A stretch of 64,000 nt of DNA from Oceanithermus desulfurans (GCF_014201675.1 NZ_JACHEZ010000002.1:1-64000), one strand, 5' to 3'. Shown: positions 1 to 9,367, counted from the stretch's first letter. Numbers and translations are program-made. Notes: generated by a model from the letters alone, not told the origin.

Positions 1-62
1 TACCACGCACCACGCACTACGCACCACGCACCACGCACTACGCACCACGCACTACGCACCAC
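1..62. repeat. Heptanucleotide tandem repeat (YACGCAC)n
   Basis: The window opens with about eight head-to-tail copies of a 7-bp unit alternating CACGCAC and TACGCAC. The array may begin before base 1. Shorter copies of the same unit, in either orientation, occur in other gene-free gaps near 13780-13800, 14235-14260 and 40592-40620, so this is a dispersed intergenic repeat rather than a local accident. No spacer structure is present, so it is not a CRISPR array. Confidence 0.8.
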
Positions 63-428
63 CGGTCTCCGTCATCCCCGACGAGGCGCGGAGCGCCGGG
101 ATCGGGGATCTTGGTGTCGTTGCTTCAACCATACGCTCGTCACCCCGGGCAAGCGGCCGCGGGCCGCGCGACCCGGGGTCTTGTCTTGTTTTTGCTTCCT
201 TACCCTCCCTGCGCCTTTCCCGACGAACCGGCGTAGCCGGTGAGGTTGGGGCCTTTGCGGTGGCTGCGCGTTGCGAGTGAACCAACGTAGCGCGTTCGTC
301 ACCGTCCGCGCGTTGTAAGATTCCGGAACCCGGAGGCTCAGCGGCCCCCCGTCCGGAAGGACGGATTTCGTGGCACAGGTCAGGACTCCGGGCCTGCCCC
401 GGATCATGCCCGGGGCAGGCCCCAGCGC
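63..428. other. Gene-free gap with REP-like palindromes
   Basis: I find no convincing gene here. The open frames present have the composition of shadow frames, with Arg/Pro/Gly-rich products and no domain. The stretch contains GC-rich inverted elements of the GTCATCCCCG...CGGGGATC and GTCACCCCGGG...GACCCGGGGTC type, resembling elements near 13930-13980 and 40760-40800. It lies downstream of the SARP-type gene, so part of it may serve as that gene's terminator, but no hairpin followed by a T-tract is visible. Confidence 0.5.
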
Positions 429-3212
429 TTACGCCGGGGTGACGACGCCGAGGTCTTCCAGCGCCTCGGCCGGCGAGCGGTAGGGCGCCTCCGGACAGAC
501 CCCCGGGTCGAGGGTCTCCATCAGCTCCTCGGCTTCGCGGCGGTTGTGCGCGCGCAGCTCGGGCAGCTCCAGCGCCGTGCGTAGCAGGCGGCAGGCGCGG
601 CGCGGGTTCTCCTGCGCCAGCTCCAGCCGCGCCCAGACAACCAGACCACGGGCCACCTCGGCCGCCTCCCCCACCCGCCACGCCGCCGCCAGACCCTGCC
701 GCAGATGGCGCTCGGCCTCCACCCAGCGCCGCAGCTGCGCCGAGGCGAGGCCGAGGTTGAGGTGGCAGCTCGCCTCGAGCACCCGCTCGCGGGAACGCCG
801 CCCGCCCTCCAGCGCCGCCGCGAACCGCCCCAGCGCCGCCTCGTACCTCCCGGAGGCCAGCGCCAGCTGCCCCAGGTTGTAGAGCAGGAAGGGCTCGATC
901 TGCCCCAGGCCCAGGCGCCGCGCCAGGCGCAGCCCCTGGTTCAGCATGCGCTCCGCCTCGTCGCTCCGCCCCATCACGCGCAGGAGGTTGCCCAGATTGT
1001 TGTACGTCTTGGCCATGTCGGCCTCGTGACCGTGCGCTTCCTGGGTGGCCAGCGCCTCTAAGAAGAACCGGCGCGCGGCCTCGTGGTCGCCGGTGGAGAA
1101 AACCGCGATGGCCAGGTTCTGCAGCGCCGCCGTGCGCGCCCAGGGATCCGCGCTTTCCAGGGCGCACGCCGCCGCCCGGCGCCAGTGTTCGGCGGCGGAC
1201 GTGAAGTCGCCGCGGCGGTAGGCCAGCATCCCCCGGTTCTGCTCGATGCGGGCGTCGAGGGCCGGATCCGGCCCCGCGGCGACGCCCTCCATCAGCCGCT
1301 CCGCAGTCTCGAGTTCGCCCAGGCGGATCCACAACCAGGCGGCGGCCAGGGCGAACGGGGCGCGCAACCCGCCGTCCTTCGCCCGCGCGAGCACGGCCTC
1401 GAACCAGCGACGCCCCTCCTCGAACCGCCCCTGACGGTCGAAGAAGCGGAGCAACGGCTCGGCGAGGGGGGCCAGGCGGTCGTGCCAGCCCCAGGCCGCC
1501 GCCCGCTCCCAGGCGGCACGCAGGTTGGCGTGGTCCCCGCGCATCAGCGCCAACGCGGGCTCGTCCCCGCGGTTGAGCTCCTGAACGTGGCGCGACAACC
1601 GCTCGAGGTAGTGGCGCGCGTGCGCCGAGCGCACCTCGGCCTCCTCCCCGGGCCGCTGCGCGAGCCTGCGCAGGGCCAGCTGCCGCAGCAGCGGATGCAG
1701 CCCCAGCCGTCCGTTGCGGGCCCAGACCAGGGCGCGGTCGCTGAGAACCGCCAGGGTGTCGGCGTCGGCACCCAGCACCGCCGCGGCGGCCTCGACGTCG
1801 AAGCCCCCTTCGAAGACCCCCAGCCCCGGAAAGACCCGCCGGGCGGCGGGGGGCAGCTGTTCGTAGGCTTCCTCAAGGAGGGCTTCGAGGTCGCCTTCGC
1901 CGTTGCGTGGGCGCGGCAGGTGCGGGGGCGAAAAGCGCCGGACCAGTTCCTCGGCCGGGAAGAGGTCGGCCCAGGACGCGGCCAGCTCGATGGCCAGGGG
2001 GTGCCCCTGCCAGACCCGGCAGAGCTCCTCGACGGCGGCCACGCCCTCCCCCAAAGCGGCCTGCACCCTGCGGGCGCGCTCGAGGAAGAGGGCGACCGCC
2101 GGCGACGGCTCCCCGGGGACCTCGGGGTCGATGCTCAATCCGTCGAGGTAGAGGCAGCGCTCCTCGGCCGCGCCCAGGCGCACCCGGCTGGTAGCGAGCA
2201 GGTGCAGGTTCGGACAGCGAACGACGAGGCGCGCCAGCTCGCCGGCCTGCGGGTGGAAGCGCTCGATACCGTCCAGTACGATGCAGACCGATCTTTGGTC
2301 GATGCGGGCCGCGAGGTCGTCCCAGCCCGGCCGGCGGGGGCCGGGGGCCAGCTGGAGGGCCTCGGCGATCCGCGCGGGCAGGTCGGCGTCGGCGTCGGCG
2401 TCGAGCCCCAGCCAGACCACCCCGTCGGCGAAGTAGCGCCTGCGGCAGAAGCGCTGCGCCGCCTCGATGGCCGTGCGGGTCTTGCCCACGCCCGCTAAAC
2501 CGACGAGGGTGACCCAGCGCTGCCCCTCGCGCACCAGCAGCCGCTCGATCGTCTCGAGCTCTTCGCGCCGGCCCAGGTGGCGGGCCACCGGCCGGGGAAC
2601 CCGGCAGGGTACGGGCTCGGTGCGCCCGTGGTCGCGCACGAAGTCGTCGAGCAGCGGACTGCCGCTCTTGCGCAGGAGCTCGACCGTGGTGGCCGGGTCG
2701 CTGAGCCCCCAGGCGCGCTCCAGACCGTAGGCGGCCTCGGCGTGCTCGCGGGCGCGGTCGAACGCTCCCCGGTGGAGCGCCTGGTGGCCTAGCTCCAGGT
2801 GGGCGCGTGCGACCCAGACGGCCACCCGCTCGCGCATCTGGTAGACCCACTCCTCGAGCTCGTGCCCCATGCACAGGTCCAGCCCCTCGGCGAAGGCGCC
2901 CCCGTACAGGCGCACCGCCCGTTCCCACGCGCCGCGGGCCACCGCGTCGATCAGCTCGTCCACGTCCGTGGCTAGCGGCGTGTACAACCGGCGACCGTGC
3001 GCGCGCACCGCACCCGGATGCGCCTTGTTCAGCTGGGTCAGCGCCACCGAGAGGCTGCCCAGCGGTCGCTTGGCCTCGGGCCAGAACAGCTCGGCGAGGA
3101 AGCGCCGCTCGCGCGAGCCCTCCAGGGCCAGGTAGGCGAGCAACAGCAGGGGTTTGGGGCGGGTGAAGCGGACCCCTTCGAGTTCAAGGCTGCCAAGCAG
3201 GCGTAGGCGCAT
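429..3212 (-). CDS. SARP/BTAD-like transcriptional regulator with NB-ARC ATPase and TPR domains
   Basis: A 927-residue AfsR-like regulator. The N-terminus resembles a winged-helix domain that starts 'MRLRLLGSLELEG', followed to about residue 190 by a bacterial transcriptional activation (BTAD) helical region. A P-loop GLAGVGKT lies near residue 240, with LVVLD/CIVLDGIERF-like Walker B features after it. The C-terminal half from about residue 560 is a run of TPR-like helix pairs with A/L/R-rich repeats such as YNNLGNLLRVMGR and CHLNLGLASAQLRR. The layout is that of signal-integrating STAND-family activators. It diverges from three exported-protein genes starting at 3271. Direct repeats in the shared promoter suggest that it controls them. 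The ligand is unknown. Confidence 0.85.
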   Translation of the reverse strand: MRLRLLGSLELEGVRFTRPKPLLLLAYLALEGSRERRFLAELFWPEAKRPLGSLSVALTQLNKAHPGAVRAHGRRLYTPLATDVDELIDAVARGAWERAVRLYGGAFAEGLDLCMGHELEEWVYQMRERVAVWVARAHLELGHQALHRGAFDRAREHAEAAYGLERAWGLSDPATTVELLRKSGSPLLDDFVRDHGRTEPVPCRVPRPVARHLGRREELETIERLLVREGQRWVTLVGLAGVGKTRTAIEAAQRFCRRRYFADGVVWLGLDADADADLPARIAEALQLAPGPRRPGWDDLAARIDQRSVCIVLDGIERFHPQAGELARLVVRCPNLHLLATSRVRLGAAEERCLYLDGLSIDPEVPGEPSPAVALFLERARRVQAALGEGVAAVEELCRVWQGHPLAIELAASWADLFPAEELVRRFSPPHLPRPRNGEGDLEALLEEAYEQLPPAARRVFPGLGVFEGGFDVEAAAAVLGADADTLAVLSDRALVWARNGRLGLHPLLRQLALRRLAQRPGEEAEVRSAHARHYLERLSRHVQELNRGDEPALALMRGDHANLRAAWERAAAWGWHDRLAPLAEPLLRFFDRQGRFEEGRRWFEAVLARAKDGGLRAPFALAAAWLWIRLGELETAERLMEGVAAGPDPALDARIEQNRGMLAYRRGDFTSAAEHWRRAAACALESADPWARTAALQNLAIAVFSTGDHEAARRFFLEALATQEAHGHEADMAKTYNNLGNLLRVMGRSDEAERMLNQGLRLARRLGLGQIEPFLLYNLGQLALASGRYEAALGRFAAALEGGRRSRERVLEASCHLNLGLASAQLRRWVEAERHLRQGLAAAWRVGEAAEVARGLVVWARLELAQENPRRACRLLRTALELPELRAHNRREAEELMETLDPGVCPEAPYRSPAEALEDLGVVTPA

Positions 3213-3227
3213 CGCTGCGGGACCCCC

Positions 3228-3245
3228 GTTAAGACGTTGTTAAGG
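3228..3245. promoter_or_regulatory. Candidate SARP operator: 11-bp-phased direct repeats
   Basis: Two heptamers, GTTAAGA (3228-3234) and GTTAAGG (3239-3245), are separated by 4 bp and so repeat with an 11-bp period. This is the arrangement known for SARP-family binding sites. They lie in the 58-bp gap between the SARP-like gene and the divergent lipoprotein gene. A weak -10, TAAGGT, follows at 3256-3261, ten bases beyond the second repeat and nine bases before the ATG at 3271. Confidence 0.5.
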
Positions 3246-3270
3246 GCATTGTGGCTAAGGTCGTGGGCAA

Positions 3271-5046
3271 ATGCAAGCTTATAAGCGTTCCTACACCTTG
3301 GGTCTATTGCTCCTCTTGGGGCTCGTCCTGGTCCTCGCGGCCTGCCAGAGCGCGGCGCCCCCTCAGTTCACGCTCGAGCTCGCCTTCTCGGGAAGCGGCG
3401 GCGGCAAGGTGCGGATCACCCCGCCGGCCGCCGAGTTCACGACGGGAACGACGCAGAGTTACCCGGCGGGTACCCAGGTCAGCCTGACCGCGACGCCCGC
3501 CGCCGGATCCACCTTCCTGGGCTGGAGCGGCGACTGCAGCGGCGGCGGGAGCTGCGTACTGAGCCTGGACGACGACAAGTTCGTGACCGCCTCGTTCAGC
3601 ACCCAGGCCAGCGGCGCGCTCACGGTCTACGGTCCCGGCGACTTCAACGGCAACACCCTCACCGTCCAGCTCCCCGGCCTGCAACCCGCCGACTACGTGG
3701 CCCTGATCCCCGTCTACGCCGGCCAGGACAGCAGCGGCACCGACCCCGACGGCATCACGTACGCGATCGCCGCCCAAAACGTCGCGACCGCCTCCCTGGG
3801 CCCGGCGGCGGAGGCCGGCCCGGTCGGCCCCTACGTGCCCACGGACGCCCCGGCGCTGCAGGCGAGCCGCGACTTCGCCGCCCGGGCCCGCGACAGCGGC
3901 CTCGAGCCCCTGAACCGGCAGGTGGGGGCGCAGGGGTTCAGCGACAACTGCCCCGGCCCCTACCAAACGGGGACGACGCAGTGCGACTTCTGGGTCTTCA
4001 CCGACATCGGCACCTCACCCCCCACCCAGACGCTGATCAACGCCACCGTGCAGTACGTGAGCGCCAGCGCCGTTTGGTTCGTCGAAGACGGGTTGACGGG
4101 GGACGACGTGCTCAGCGCCAACGAGCTCGCCGCGCTCGCGAACACCTTCGAAACCACCGTCTGGCCCACCATCGGCACCACCTTCGGCAACGCCGCCGAC
4201 TTCGACGGCAACGGCAAGATCTTCATCGTCCTCAGCCCCAAGGTCGGCAACGCCGGCCTCTTCGGTTACGTCTATTCGGCCGACCTCTACGTCGACAGCG
4301 GCTCGGCGCCGCGCAGCAACGAAGGCGACATCTTTTACGCCACGACGCCCGGTCCGCCGATCAACCTCTACTCCTGGACGCGCGACGCCTTCCTGAACGT
4401 CGCCCTGCCGGGGACGATGGCGCACGAGCTGAAGCACCTCGTCGCCATGGGCTACCGGGTGGCCAACGGCTTCCCGCTGGAGGAGATCTGGATCGAGGAG
4501 CCCTCGGCGGAGGTCGCCAAGGAACTGAGCGGTTTCGGAACCGCCCAGGGGCGGATCCAGTCGCGCGCCAGCGACGCGCTGGCCGACCCCGAGGCGTTCC
4601 GCATCGTCCACGCGACCCGTCCGCCGGGCGCCGAGGGCCGCGCCATCTACGGCTTCAACTTCCTCTTGATGTGGCGCGCTCACGAAAAGGCCGGCGCCTC
4701 GCTGTGGAAGCCCTGGGTCCAGAGCGACCTCGTCGGCATCGCCAACTTCGAGGCGGCCACCGGACAGAGCTTCGCCGACGCCCTCGTCGACTGGGCGCTG
4801 ACGTTGCTCTTCGACGACACCGCCCAGCTCGCCGGCTACGAGTACCAGAACTTAGCGCTGCGCGACGGCAGCTGGCAGACGCTCTACTACCAGCCGCTGG
4901 CCGCGGTGAGCAACCGCACCCTGCGCTCGATGGCCTTCTACGTCGGCCGCGGCACCGGCGCCGACGCCAGCGTCGCCCTGACCGTCAGCGACCCCTCGCG
5001 GATGCGGGTCGCGGTGGTGCGGTTCGCGGGCCCGCTCCCCTACTAG
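3271..5046 (+). CDS. Lipoprotein zinc metallopeptidase, M30-like, with InlB-type repeat
   Basis: A 591-residue lipoprotein. The first 25 residues form a signal peptide ending in the lipobox LAAC. Residues about 35-110 resemble the divergent InlB B-repeat fold (GSGGGKVRITP, then PAGTQVSLTATPAAGS and FLGWSGDC). The catalytic region carries HELKH at residues 385-389, with a further glutamate in the EIWIEEPSAEV segment after it, as in M30/hyicolysin-like gluzincins. It is probably an exported zinc protease anchored in a membrane. It starts an apparent operon with the genes at 5055 and 5618 and diverges from the SARP-like regulator. The substrate is unknown. Confidence 0.75.
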   Translation: MQAYKRSYTLGLLLLLGLVLVLAACQSAAPPQFTLELAFSGSGGGKVRITPPAAEFTTGTTQSYPAGTQVSLTATPAAGSTFLGWSGDCSGGGSCVLSLDDDKFVTASFSTQASGALTVYGPGDFNGNTLTVQLPGLQPADYVALIPVYAGQDSSGTDPDGITYAIAAQNVATASLGPAAEAGPVGPYVPTDAPALQASRDFAARARDSGLEPLNRQVGAQGFSDNCPGPYQTGTTQCDFWVFTDIGTSPPTQTLINATVQYVSASAVWFVEDGLTGDDVLSANELAALANTFETTVWPTIGTTFGNAADFDGNGKIFIVLSPKVGNAGLFGYVYSADLYVDSGSAPRSNEGDIFYATTPGPPINLYSWTRDAFLNVALPGTMAHELKHLVAMGYRVANGFPLEEIWIEEPSAEVAKELSGFGTAQGRIQSRASDALADPEAFRIVHATRPPGAEGRAIYGFNFLLMWRAHEKAGASLWKPWVQSDLVGIANFEAATGQSFADALVDWALTLLFDDTAQLAGYEYQNLALRDGSWQTLYYQPLAAVSNRTLRSMAFYVGRGTGADASVALTVSDPSRMRVAVVRFAGPLPY

Positions 5047-5054
5047 GAGGCGGT

Positions 5055-5606
5055 ATGCTTCGCCGGATTCTGTGCGCGCTCGCCCTGGGGCTGCTGCCCG
5101 CGCTGGCCACGACCTACCGCTCCGTGAGCGTGGCCGACGCGGTGCAGGGCCGGGCGGAGGCCGGCTACGTCATGGTGTCCGGCCGCTTCCTGGCCTTCGG
5201 CAGCTACCAGGGGCTCGTTCGCGGCGTCATCGCGGGCGCCCGGTTCGCGCTCCCCGTCGAAGGGCAGGTGTTCGACTACTGGCCGCAGCCGGGCGCCTTC
5301 CTGGAGGTCTGGGGGGAGCTCGAGCGCGGCCCCGACGGCTGGAGGCTTCGTTTTCACAACGCCCGCCCGCCCGGCGCGGCCCGCGGGCCCCGGCCCGTGG
5401 GCCACCCCCGCCCCGGCGAGGTCCTGAGGGTGTGGTTGCGCGTGTATTCCACAGGGGGCGTCGCCGCCCGCACGGTCGGGCGGAGCGAGGACGGGCGGTC
5501 GTTCTATTTGCGCAACTACACCGGGGGCCCCGGGGTGCGCTGCCTCGTGGGCCGTCTGCTCGAGGCCGACGTCTTCGAGGTCGCGGAGAGGTGCTCGAAC
5601 GATTGA
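5055..5606 (+). CDS. Small exported protein of unknown function
   Basis: A 183-residue product with a Sec signal peptide (MLRRILCALALGLLPALA, cleavage probably just after it) and no transmembrane segment afterwards. An AGGAGG ribosome site stands 4 bp before the ATG, 8 bp after the upstream lipoprotein stops. The mature part has a beta-rich look (YVMVSGRFLAFGSYQG, FLEVWGELER) reminiscent of OB-fold secreted domains. I do not recognise a family. Two cysteines (C172-like and near the C-terminus in RCSND) may form a disulfide. It is flanked by two lipoprotein proteases and is probably co-transcribed with them. Confidence 0.65.
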   Translation: MLRRILCALALGLLPALATTYRSVSVADAVQGRAEAGYVMVSGRFLAFGSYQGLVRGVIAGARFALPVEGQVFDYWPQPGAFLEVWGELERGPDGWRLRFHNARPPGAARGPRPVGHPRPGEVLRVWLRVYSTGGVAARTVGRSEDGRSFYLRNYTGGPGVRCLVGRLLEADVFEVAERCSND

Positions 5607-5617
5607 GGAGGTCGAGA

Positions 5618-8503
5618 ATGCGCGCGCTTCACCTACCGCAGCCCCTCCCGTGGCGCCGCCTCGGGCTGCTGCTCCTGCTGCTGGCCGTCGCCGGCTGCGG
5701 CGGCACCCGTCCCCCCGCCAACGTCATCGGCCGCCTGGGACCGGCCGGCGGCTGGCTCGAAGGCCCCGACGGGCTGGCGGTCTCGCTGGTGGCGGGGGCG
5801 GTCGAGGCGTCGGTCGCGGTCGTCCTCGAGCCCGCACCGCGGCCCGCCCTCCCCCTGCCCGCGGGGGTGCAACCCGCGGGCGACGCCTACCGCATCGCCG
5901 CCGACCGCTACCTCCCCGCGAGCGAACCCTTCGTGCTGGTCGTTCCCCTCCCCGAAGGCGTGGACCCCGACAGGCTGGCCCTCGCGGTCTACGACCCCGG
6001 CGGCACCCCCCACGTACCCGACCCCATGTGGTTCCGTATCCCGGGAACGCCGGCGACGGAGCTGGGCGCCTTCCTGGTCCAGCTCCCCTCGCTCCCGCAA
6101 GAGGGGCTGGTCTTCCTTCCGGTGCGCGACGACGCCGCCGACCGCCCTGCGGCCGCGGCCGGCGAGGTGCGCTCGAGCGGCGGCCTGGGGAGCGCCTGGC
6201 TGCCCCGGGGCAGGGCGATCGTCACCCCCAAGGGCGCCTTCTCCAGCGCCGCGGTCGCCGCCTTCGAGTCCGCGATGGACGCCGTCCTCGGCCTCTACCG
6301 CAACACCAAGCTGCGTCCGCCGCTGCTTCAGGTGGTGGGCGCGAAGCCGATCGTCCAGGGCCGCGGCACCCCCATTCGCATGGACTACAGCAACGCCAGC
6401 TACGGCTTCTACCTGATGCCGGCCGGTACCGGCGAGTGCGACCCCGGCACGCTGGGCTTCTACCAAACGGATACCCGGATCATGGTGGTCTGCGCCCCCG
6501 CCAACGGCGCCGTGACACCGGCGATGCGGCGCACCCTGGTCCACGAACTGTTCCACGCGGTGCAGCAGCGCTACGGCGGCAGCGCCGGCTGGTGGGCGGA
6601 AAGCACCGCGGCGCTCTCGGAAAACTCGATTCAGGACGCCGCCTTCCAACCGCAGCTGACGCCGGACTACTCGGCCCGCAGCGACTGGATTCCGCTCCCT
6701 TACTTCGGCCGCGGCGCCCACTACCGCAGCCAGGACTTCTGGTACCACGTGCTGCGGGAACGCGGGCTGGCCTTCGACGCGGCCATGGACGCCTACATGC
6801 ACGAGCCCATGACGGTCGCGGGAACGAACGCCGCGCTGCAGGGGAAGCTGGCCGACGAGTACTGGCACTGGTTCAAGGACCAGACCTACGTCAAGGGCCC
6901 GGCGACCGCCCGGCCCGCGGCGGCCTGCCGGCCCGACCCCAACGCCGCGACCGGCGTGGTGCAGCTGATCGCGAACACCACCACCGAAGCCTTCGCGGAC
7001 CACGGCCACAAGCGCTACGCCTTCTCGGGGGCCGTCTTCCGCTACAAGCTGCCGAATACCGAGCCCTTCCCCGTTAGGTGGCGGCTGTGGTTCACGGTCT
7101 CCGGCGACCCCCTCACCCCGAACGACCGCAGCGCCATCGACACCCGGTCCTGGAGCTGCAGCTGGCAGGCGGGCCCCGCGGAGGTCCGGGTGGCCCCCGG
7201 GCAGACCTTCGAAAGCGGCGCCCTGGCCGCCAACCTCGACCTAGGCGCGGCCAAGGACGACGAGGCGACGCTGGTGGGGGGCGGGAAACCGTTCCGGCTG
7301 CACGCCAAACCCCTGCGCGGGGAGGTGGTGCTCGAAGGACCACCGGGTGGGCTGAGCGCGGACGTGACCGAGCTCGGCAGCCTCGGTTCGACGAGCTACG
7401 CCCTGACCGAAACCTCGCCGGGAAGCGGCAACTACCGGATCAACCTGCCCGTGGGCCGCTACGACATCCGTACCAGCGCCCCCGGCGGCTACGCGGCCAC
7501 CTACCGCAACGTGGTGGTCCAGGAAGGCGTCGCCGCGACCCCGACGCCCGACGGCGCGCCGGGGCGCGAGGTCGTCTTCCTGGGGCGGTCGTCGGGCGGC
7601 CCGCTGAACCTTTACCTCTGGGACCTCGACCAGGGAACGGTGCGCGCCCTGACCTCGTTTAACGACGACGCCTGGGCCGATCCCGCGGCGCAGGCCGTCT
7701 CCTTCGCAGCCGTACGCACCGCTGCGGGGGAGCTGGTGGCCGTGATGCTGCAAGACCCCGGCTCGAGCGGCTCCGAGACGCTCTACCGCCTCGGCCCCGC
7801 CGACGCCCAGGCGGTGACCGTGGCCAGCCTGCCCGGCAGCTACCAGCTCAGCTACGTCAACCTGAGCTTCCAGGACGGCGGCAGCCTGCCGGCGGCGCTG
7901 CGCTACTTCGAAGACACCCTCGGCACCCGGCAGCTGCAGATGATCGACCTGCAGACCGGTGAGGTCGTCTGGACCGCGGACGTGAGCGGCTACGCGACCC
8001 AGTGCGGCTGGCGCCCCGGCCGCAGCGTCTGGGCCGGCGGGTACCTGCTGGGTTGCGGGAACATGAACCCCGACGCCAGCTGGACGGCCCTGGTCGCGGC
8101 GGTGCCCTCGCCGCAGGGCGGATACCAGGGCACCATCGGACGCGACCCCGCCTTCATGCAGTTCGAAGGCCCCGCCGACTTCGGCGGCCTCGACTTCGGC
8201 GGCTCGATGCTCTTCGTGGAGCGCGCCCTCTACCCCGACTTCACCGAGGCCACCGGCTTCGTCGTCAACGCCGACACCACGAGCAGCACCTTCGTCGCGC
8301 TGCCGGGCGAAGCCCCCTACCGCTGCAGCCCCGCACCCGGGCGAATGCAGGTGGCCTGCCTGCGCGCCGGCGGCGTGGTCGTGCACACCGTCGACCCCGC
8401 CGGTACGGTCACCCGGACCGAGAGCTTCGCCCTGCCCGCGGGGTACGCCATCGAAACCGGCCAGCTGGACGCGATCGACTTCGTGGAGCCGCTCGAGCGC
8501 TGA
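5618..8503 (+). CDS. Large lipoprotein with HExxH metalloprotease motif and beta-propeller-like C-terminus
   Basis: A 961-residue lipoprotein with the lipobox VAGC near residue 30. The start is the ATG preceded by GAGGAGG, 11 bp after the previous stop. HELFH at residues 309-313, followed by WWAES about 14 residues later, gives a gluzincin-type zinc site and third ligand. Around residues 560-640 lies a carboxypeptidase-regulatory-like beta domain (GNYRINLPVGRYDIRTSAPGG). The last 300 residues have DLDQGTVRALTSF-like blades suggesting a propeller. Together with the lipoprotein at 3271 it makes a pair of exported zinc proteases in one operon under the SARP-like regulator. The substrate is not deducible. 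Confidence 0.7.
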   Translation: MRALHLPQPLPWRRLGLLLLLLAVAGCGGTRPPANVIGRLGPAGGWLEGPDGLAVSLVAGAVEASVAVVLEPAPRPALPLPAGVQPAGDAYRIAADRYLPASEPFVLVVPLPEGVDPDRLALAVYDPGGTPHVPDPMWFRIPGTPATELGAFLVQLPSLPQEGLVFLPVRDDAADRPAAAAGEVRSSGGLGSAWLPRGRAIVTPKGAFSSAAVAAFESAMDAVLGLYRNTKLRPPLLQVVGAKPIVQGRGTPIRMDYSNASYGFYLMPAGTGECDPGTLGFYQTDTRIMVVCAPANGAVTPAMRRTLVHELFHAVQQRYGGSAGWWAESTAALSENSIQDAAFQPQLTPDYSARSDWIPLPYFGRGAHYRSQDFWYHVLRERGLAFDAAMDAYMHEPMTVAGTNAALQGKLADEYWHWFKDQTYVKGPATARPAAACRPDPNAATGVVQLIANTTTEAFADHGHKRYAFSGAVFRYKLPNTEPFPVRWRLWFTVSGDPLTPNDRSAIDTRSWSCSWQAGPAEVRVAPGQTFESGALAANLDLGAAKDDEATLVGGGKPFRLHAKPLRGEVVLEGPPGGLSADVTELGSLGSTSYALTETSPGSGNYRINLPVGRYDIRTSAPGGYAATYRNVVVQEGVAATPTPDGAPGREVVFLGRSSGGPLNLYLWDLDQGTVRALTSFNDDAWADPAAQAVSFAAVRTAAGELVAVMLQDPGSSGSETLYRLGPADAQAVTVASLPGSYQLSYVNLSFQDGGSLPAALRYFEDTLGTRQLQMIDLQTGEVVWTADVSGYATQCGWRPGRSVWAGGYLLGCGNMNPDASWTALVAAVPSPQGGYQGTIGRDPAFMQFEGPADFGGLDFGGSMLFVERALYPDFTEATGFVVNADTTSSTFVALPGEAPYRCSPAPGRMQVACLRAGGVVVHTVDPAGTVTRTESFALPAGYAIETGQLDAIDFVEPLER

Positions 8504-8565
8504 GCAAGGAAACGCGAGCCGCGAGGCGCTCCCGGGCGCGCGGCCCCGCGGTGCCCACAAGAACC

Positions 8566-8589
8566 ACCGCCTCGGAGTTCCGAGGCGGT
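8566..8589. terminator. Bidirectional hairpin terminator
   Basis: A perfect 10-bp stem (ACCGCCTCGG / CCGAGGCGGT) with loop AGTT lies between the convergent genes ending at 8503 (+) and 8609 (-). No strong T-tract follows on either strand, so its efficiency is uncertain, but its position fits a shared terminator. Confidence 0.6.
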
Positions 8590-8608
8590 TGGGGCGTTCG
8601 TTTCGGGG

Positions 8609-9352
8609 CTACCCTTCCTGGGGACCCTTCCACAGCAGCCGGCCGCAGCTGGGGCAGCGCACCACCTGCTGCCCCTGGTAGACGCGCTGGGCCACGTGGG
8701 TGGGCAGCTGCACGCTGCAGGCGCTGCAGCGGTAGACGCCCCCCTTGGCGTAGACGAGCGCCACCCCCACGCCCTTGCGGGCGCGGCGGATGGCCTGGTA
8801 CTCGCGCAGCAGGTTCTTGGGAATGCTGGCCGCCATCTCCTCGCGCTTGGCGAACTTTTCCTGGTACTCGGCCTCGAGCTGGGCCACGCGCTCGGCGTTC
8901 TTGGCCTCGAGCGCGTCGAGCTCGGGCTTCATCTCGGCCATCTCGGCCTCGAGCGCCTGGATCTGCTCGGCCAGGTTCTCCATCTCCTCGAGGATGGGCA
9001 TGGTCAGCTCGGTGAGCTCGTCGATGCGGGTCGAGAGTTGCTGGATGCGGTTTTCGAACTGGGTCTGCTCGCGCACGCTCGAGGACTGCATCTGCTCGTC
9101 CTCGGCCTGCTTGCGCTTGGCGGTGAGGTCTTTGATCTCCAGGTCGTTCTGCTTGTACTCGCGCTGCAGGGTCAGGTAGCGCTCCTTGAGCTGGCCCAGC
9201 CGTGCCGACAGCTCGGCCCACTTCTCGCGGGCCTCGATCAGCTCGGGCGGCAGCAACTCCTGCTGTTCCTTGATTTTATCAAGCTCTTGGTCGCGCTCCT
9301 GAAGGGTGTACAAGTCGGCAAGGGCACCCGCAATATTCACGTCCTCCATCAT
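8609..9352 (-). CDS. C4-type zinc-ribbon coiled-coil protein (DUF164 family)
   Basis: A 247-residue protein. Residues about 10-175 form a long, charged coiled coil of repeated heptads (QLKERYLTLQREY, EEMENLAEQIQALEAEM). The C-terminal 60 residues hold a zinc ribbon with CSAC and CPSC pairs. This is the widespread COG1579 family, whose members are thought to act with nucleic acids and are structurally compared with chlamydial CT398 and flagellar factors. It is probably cytosolic. The second ATG or a GTG four codons in are alternative starts. It is 15 bp from the endonuclease III gene upstream, so the two may share a transcript. Confidence 0.8.
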   Translation of the reverse strand: MMEDVNIAGALADLYTLQERDQELDKIKEQQELLPPELIEAREKWAELSARLGQLKERYLTLQREYKQNDLEIKDLTAKRKQAEDEQMQSSSVREQTQFENRIQQLSTRIDELTELTMPILEEMENLAEQIQALEAEMAEMKPELDALEAKNAERVAQLEAEYQEKFAKREEMAASIPKNLLREYQAIRRARKGVGVALVYAKGGVYRCSACSVQLPTHVAQRVYQGQQVVRCPSCGRLLWKGPQEG

Positions 9353-9367
9353 AACACCCTGACGCGC

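Noticed and set aside
1-62. Tandem repeat as a possible CRISPR array
   Set aside because: Units are 7 bp and contiguous, with no spacers.
72-407. 111-codon minus-strand frame in the first gap
   Set aside because: The frame runs through REP-like palindromes, has no homolog-like motif and no ribosome site.
5633-7009. Long minus-strand frame opposite the large lipoprotein
   Set aside because: Low-complexity Arg/Gly/Val product; the plus frame has a signal peptide, lipobox and HExxH.
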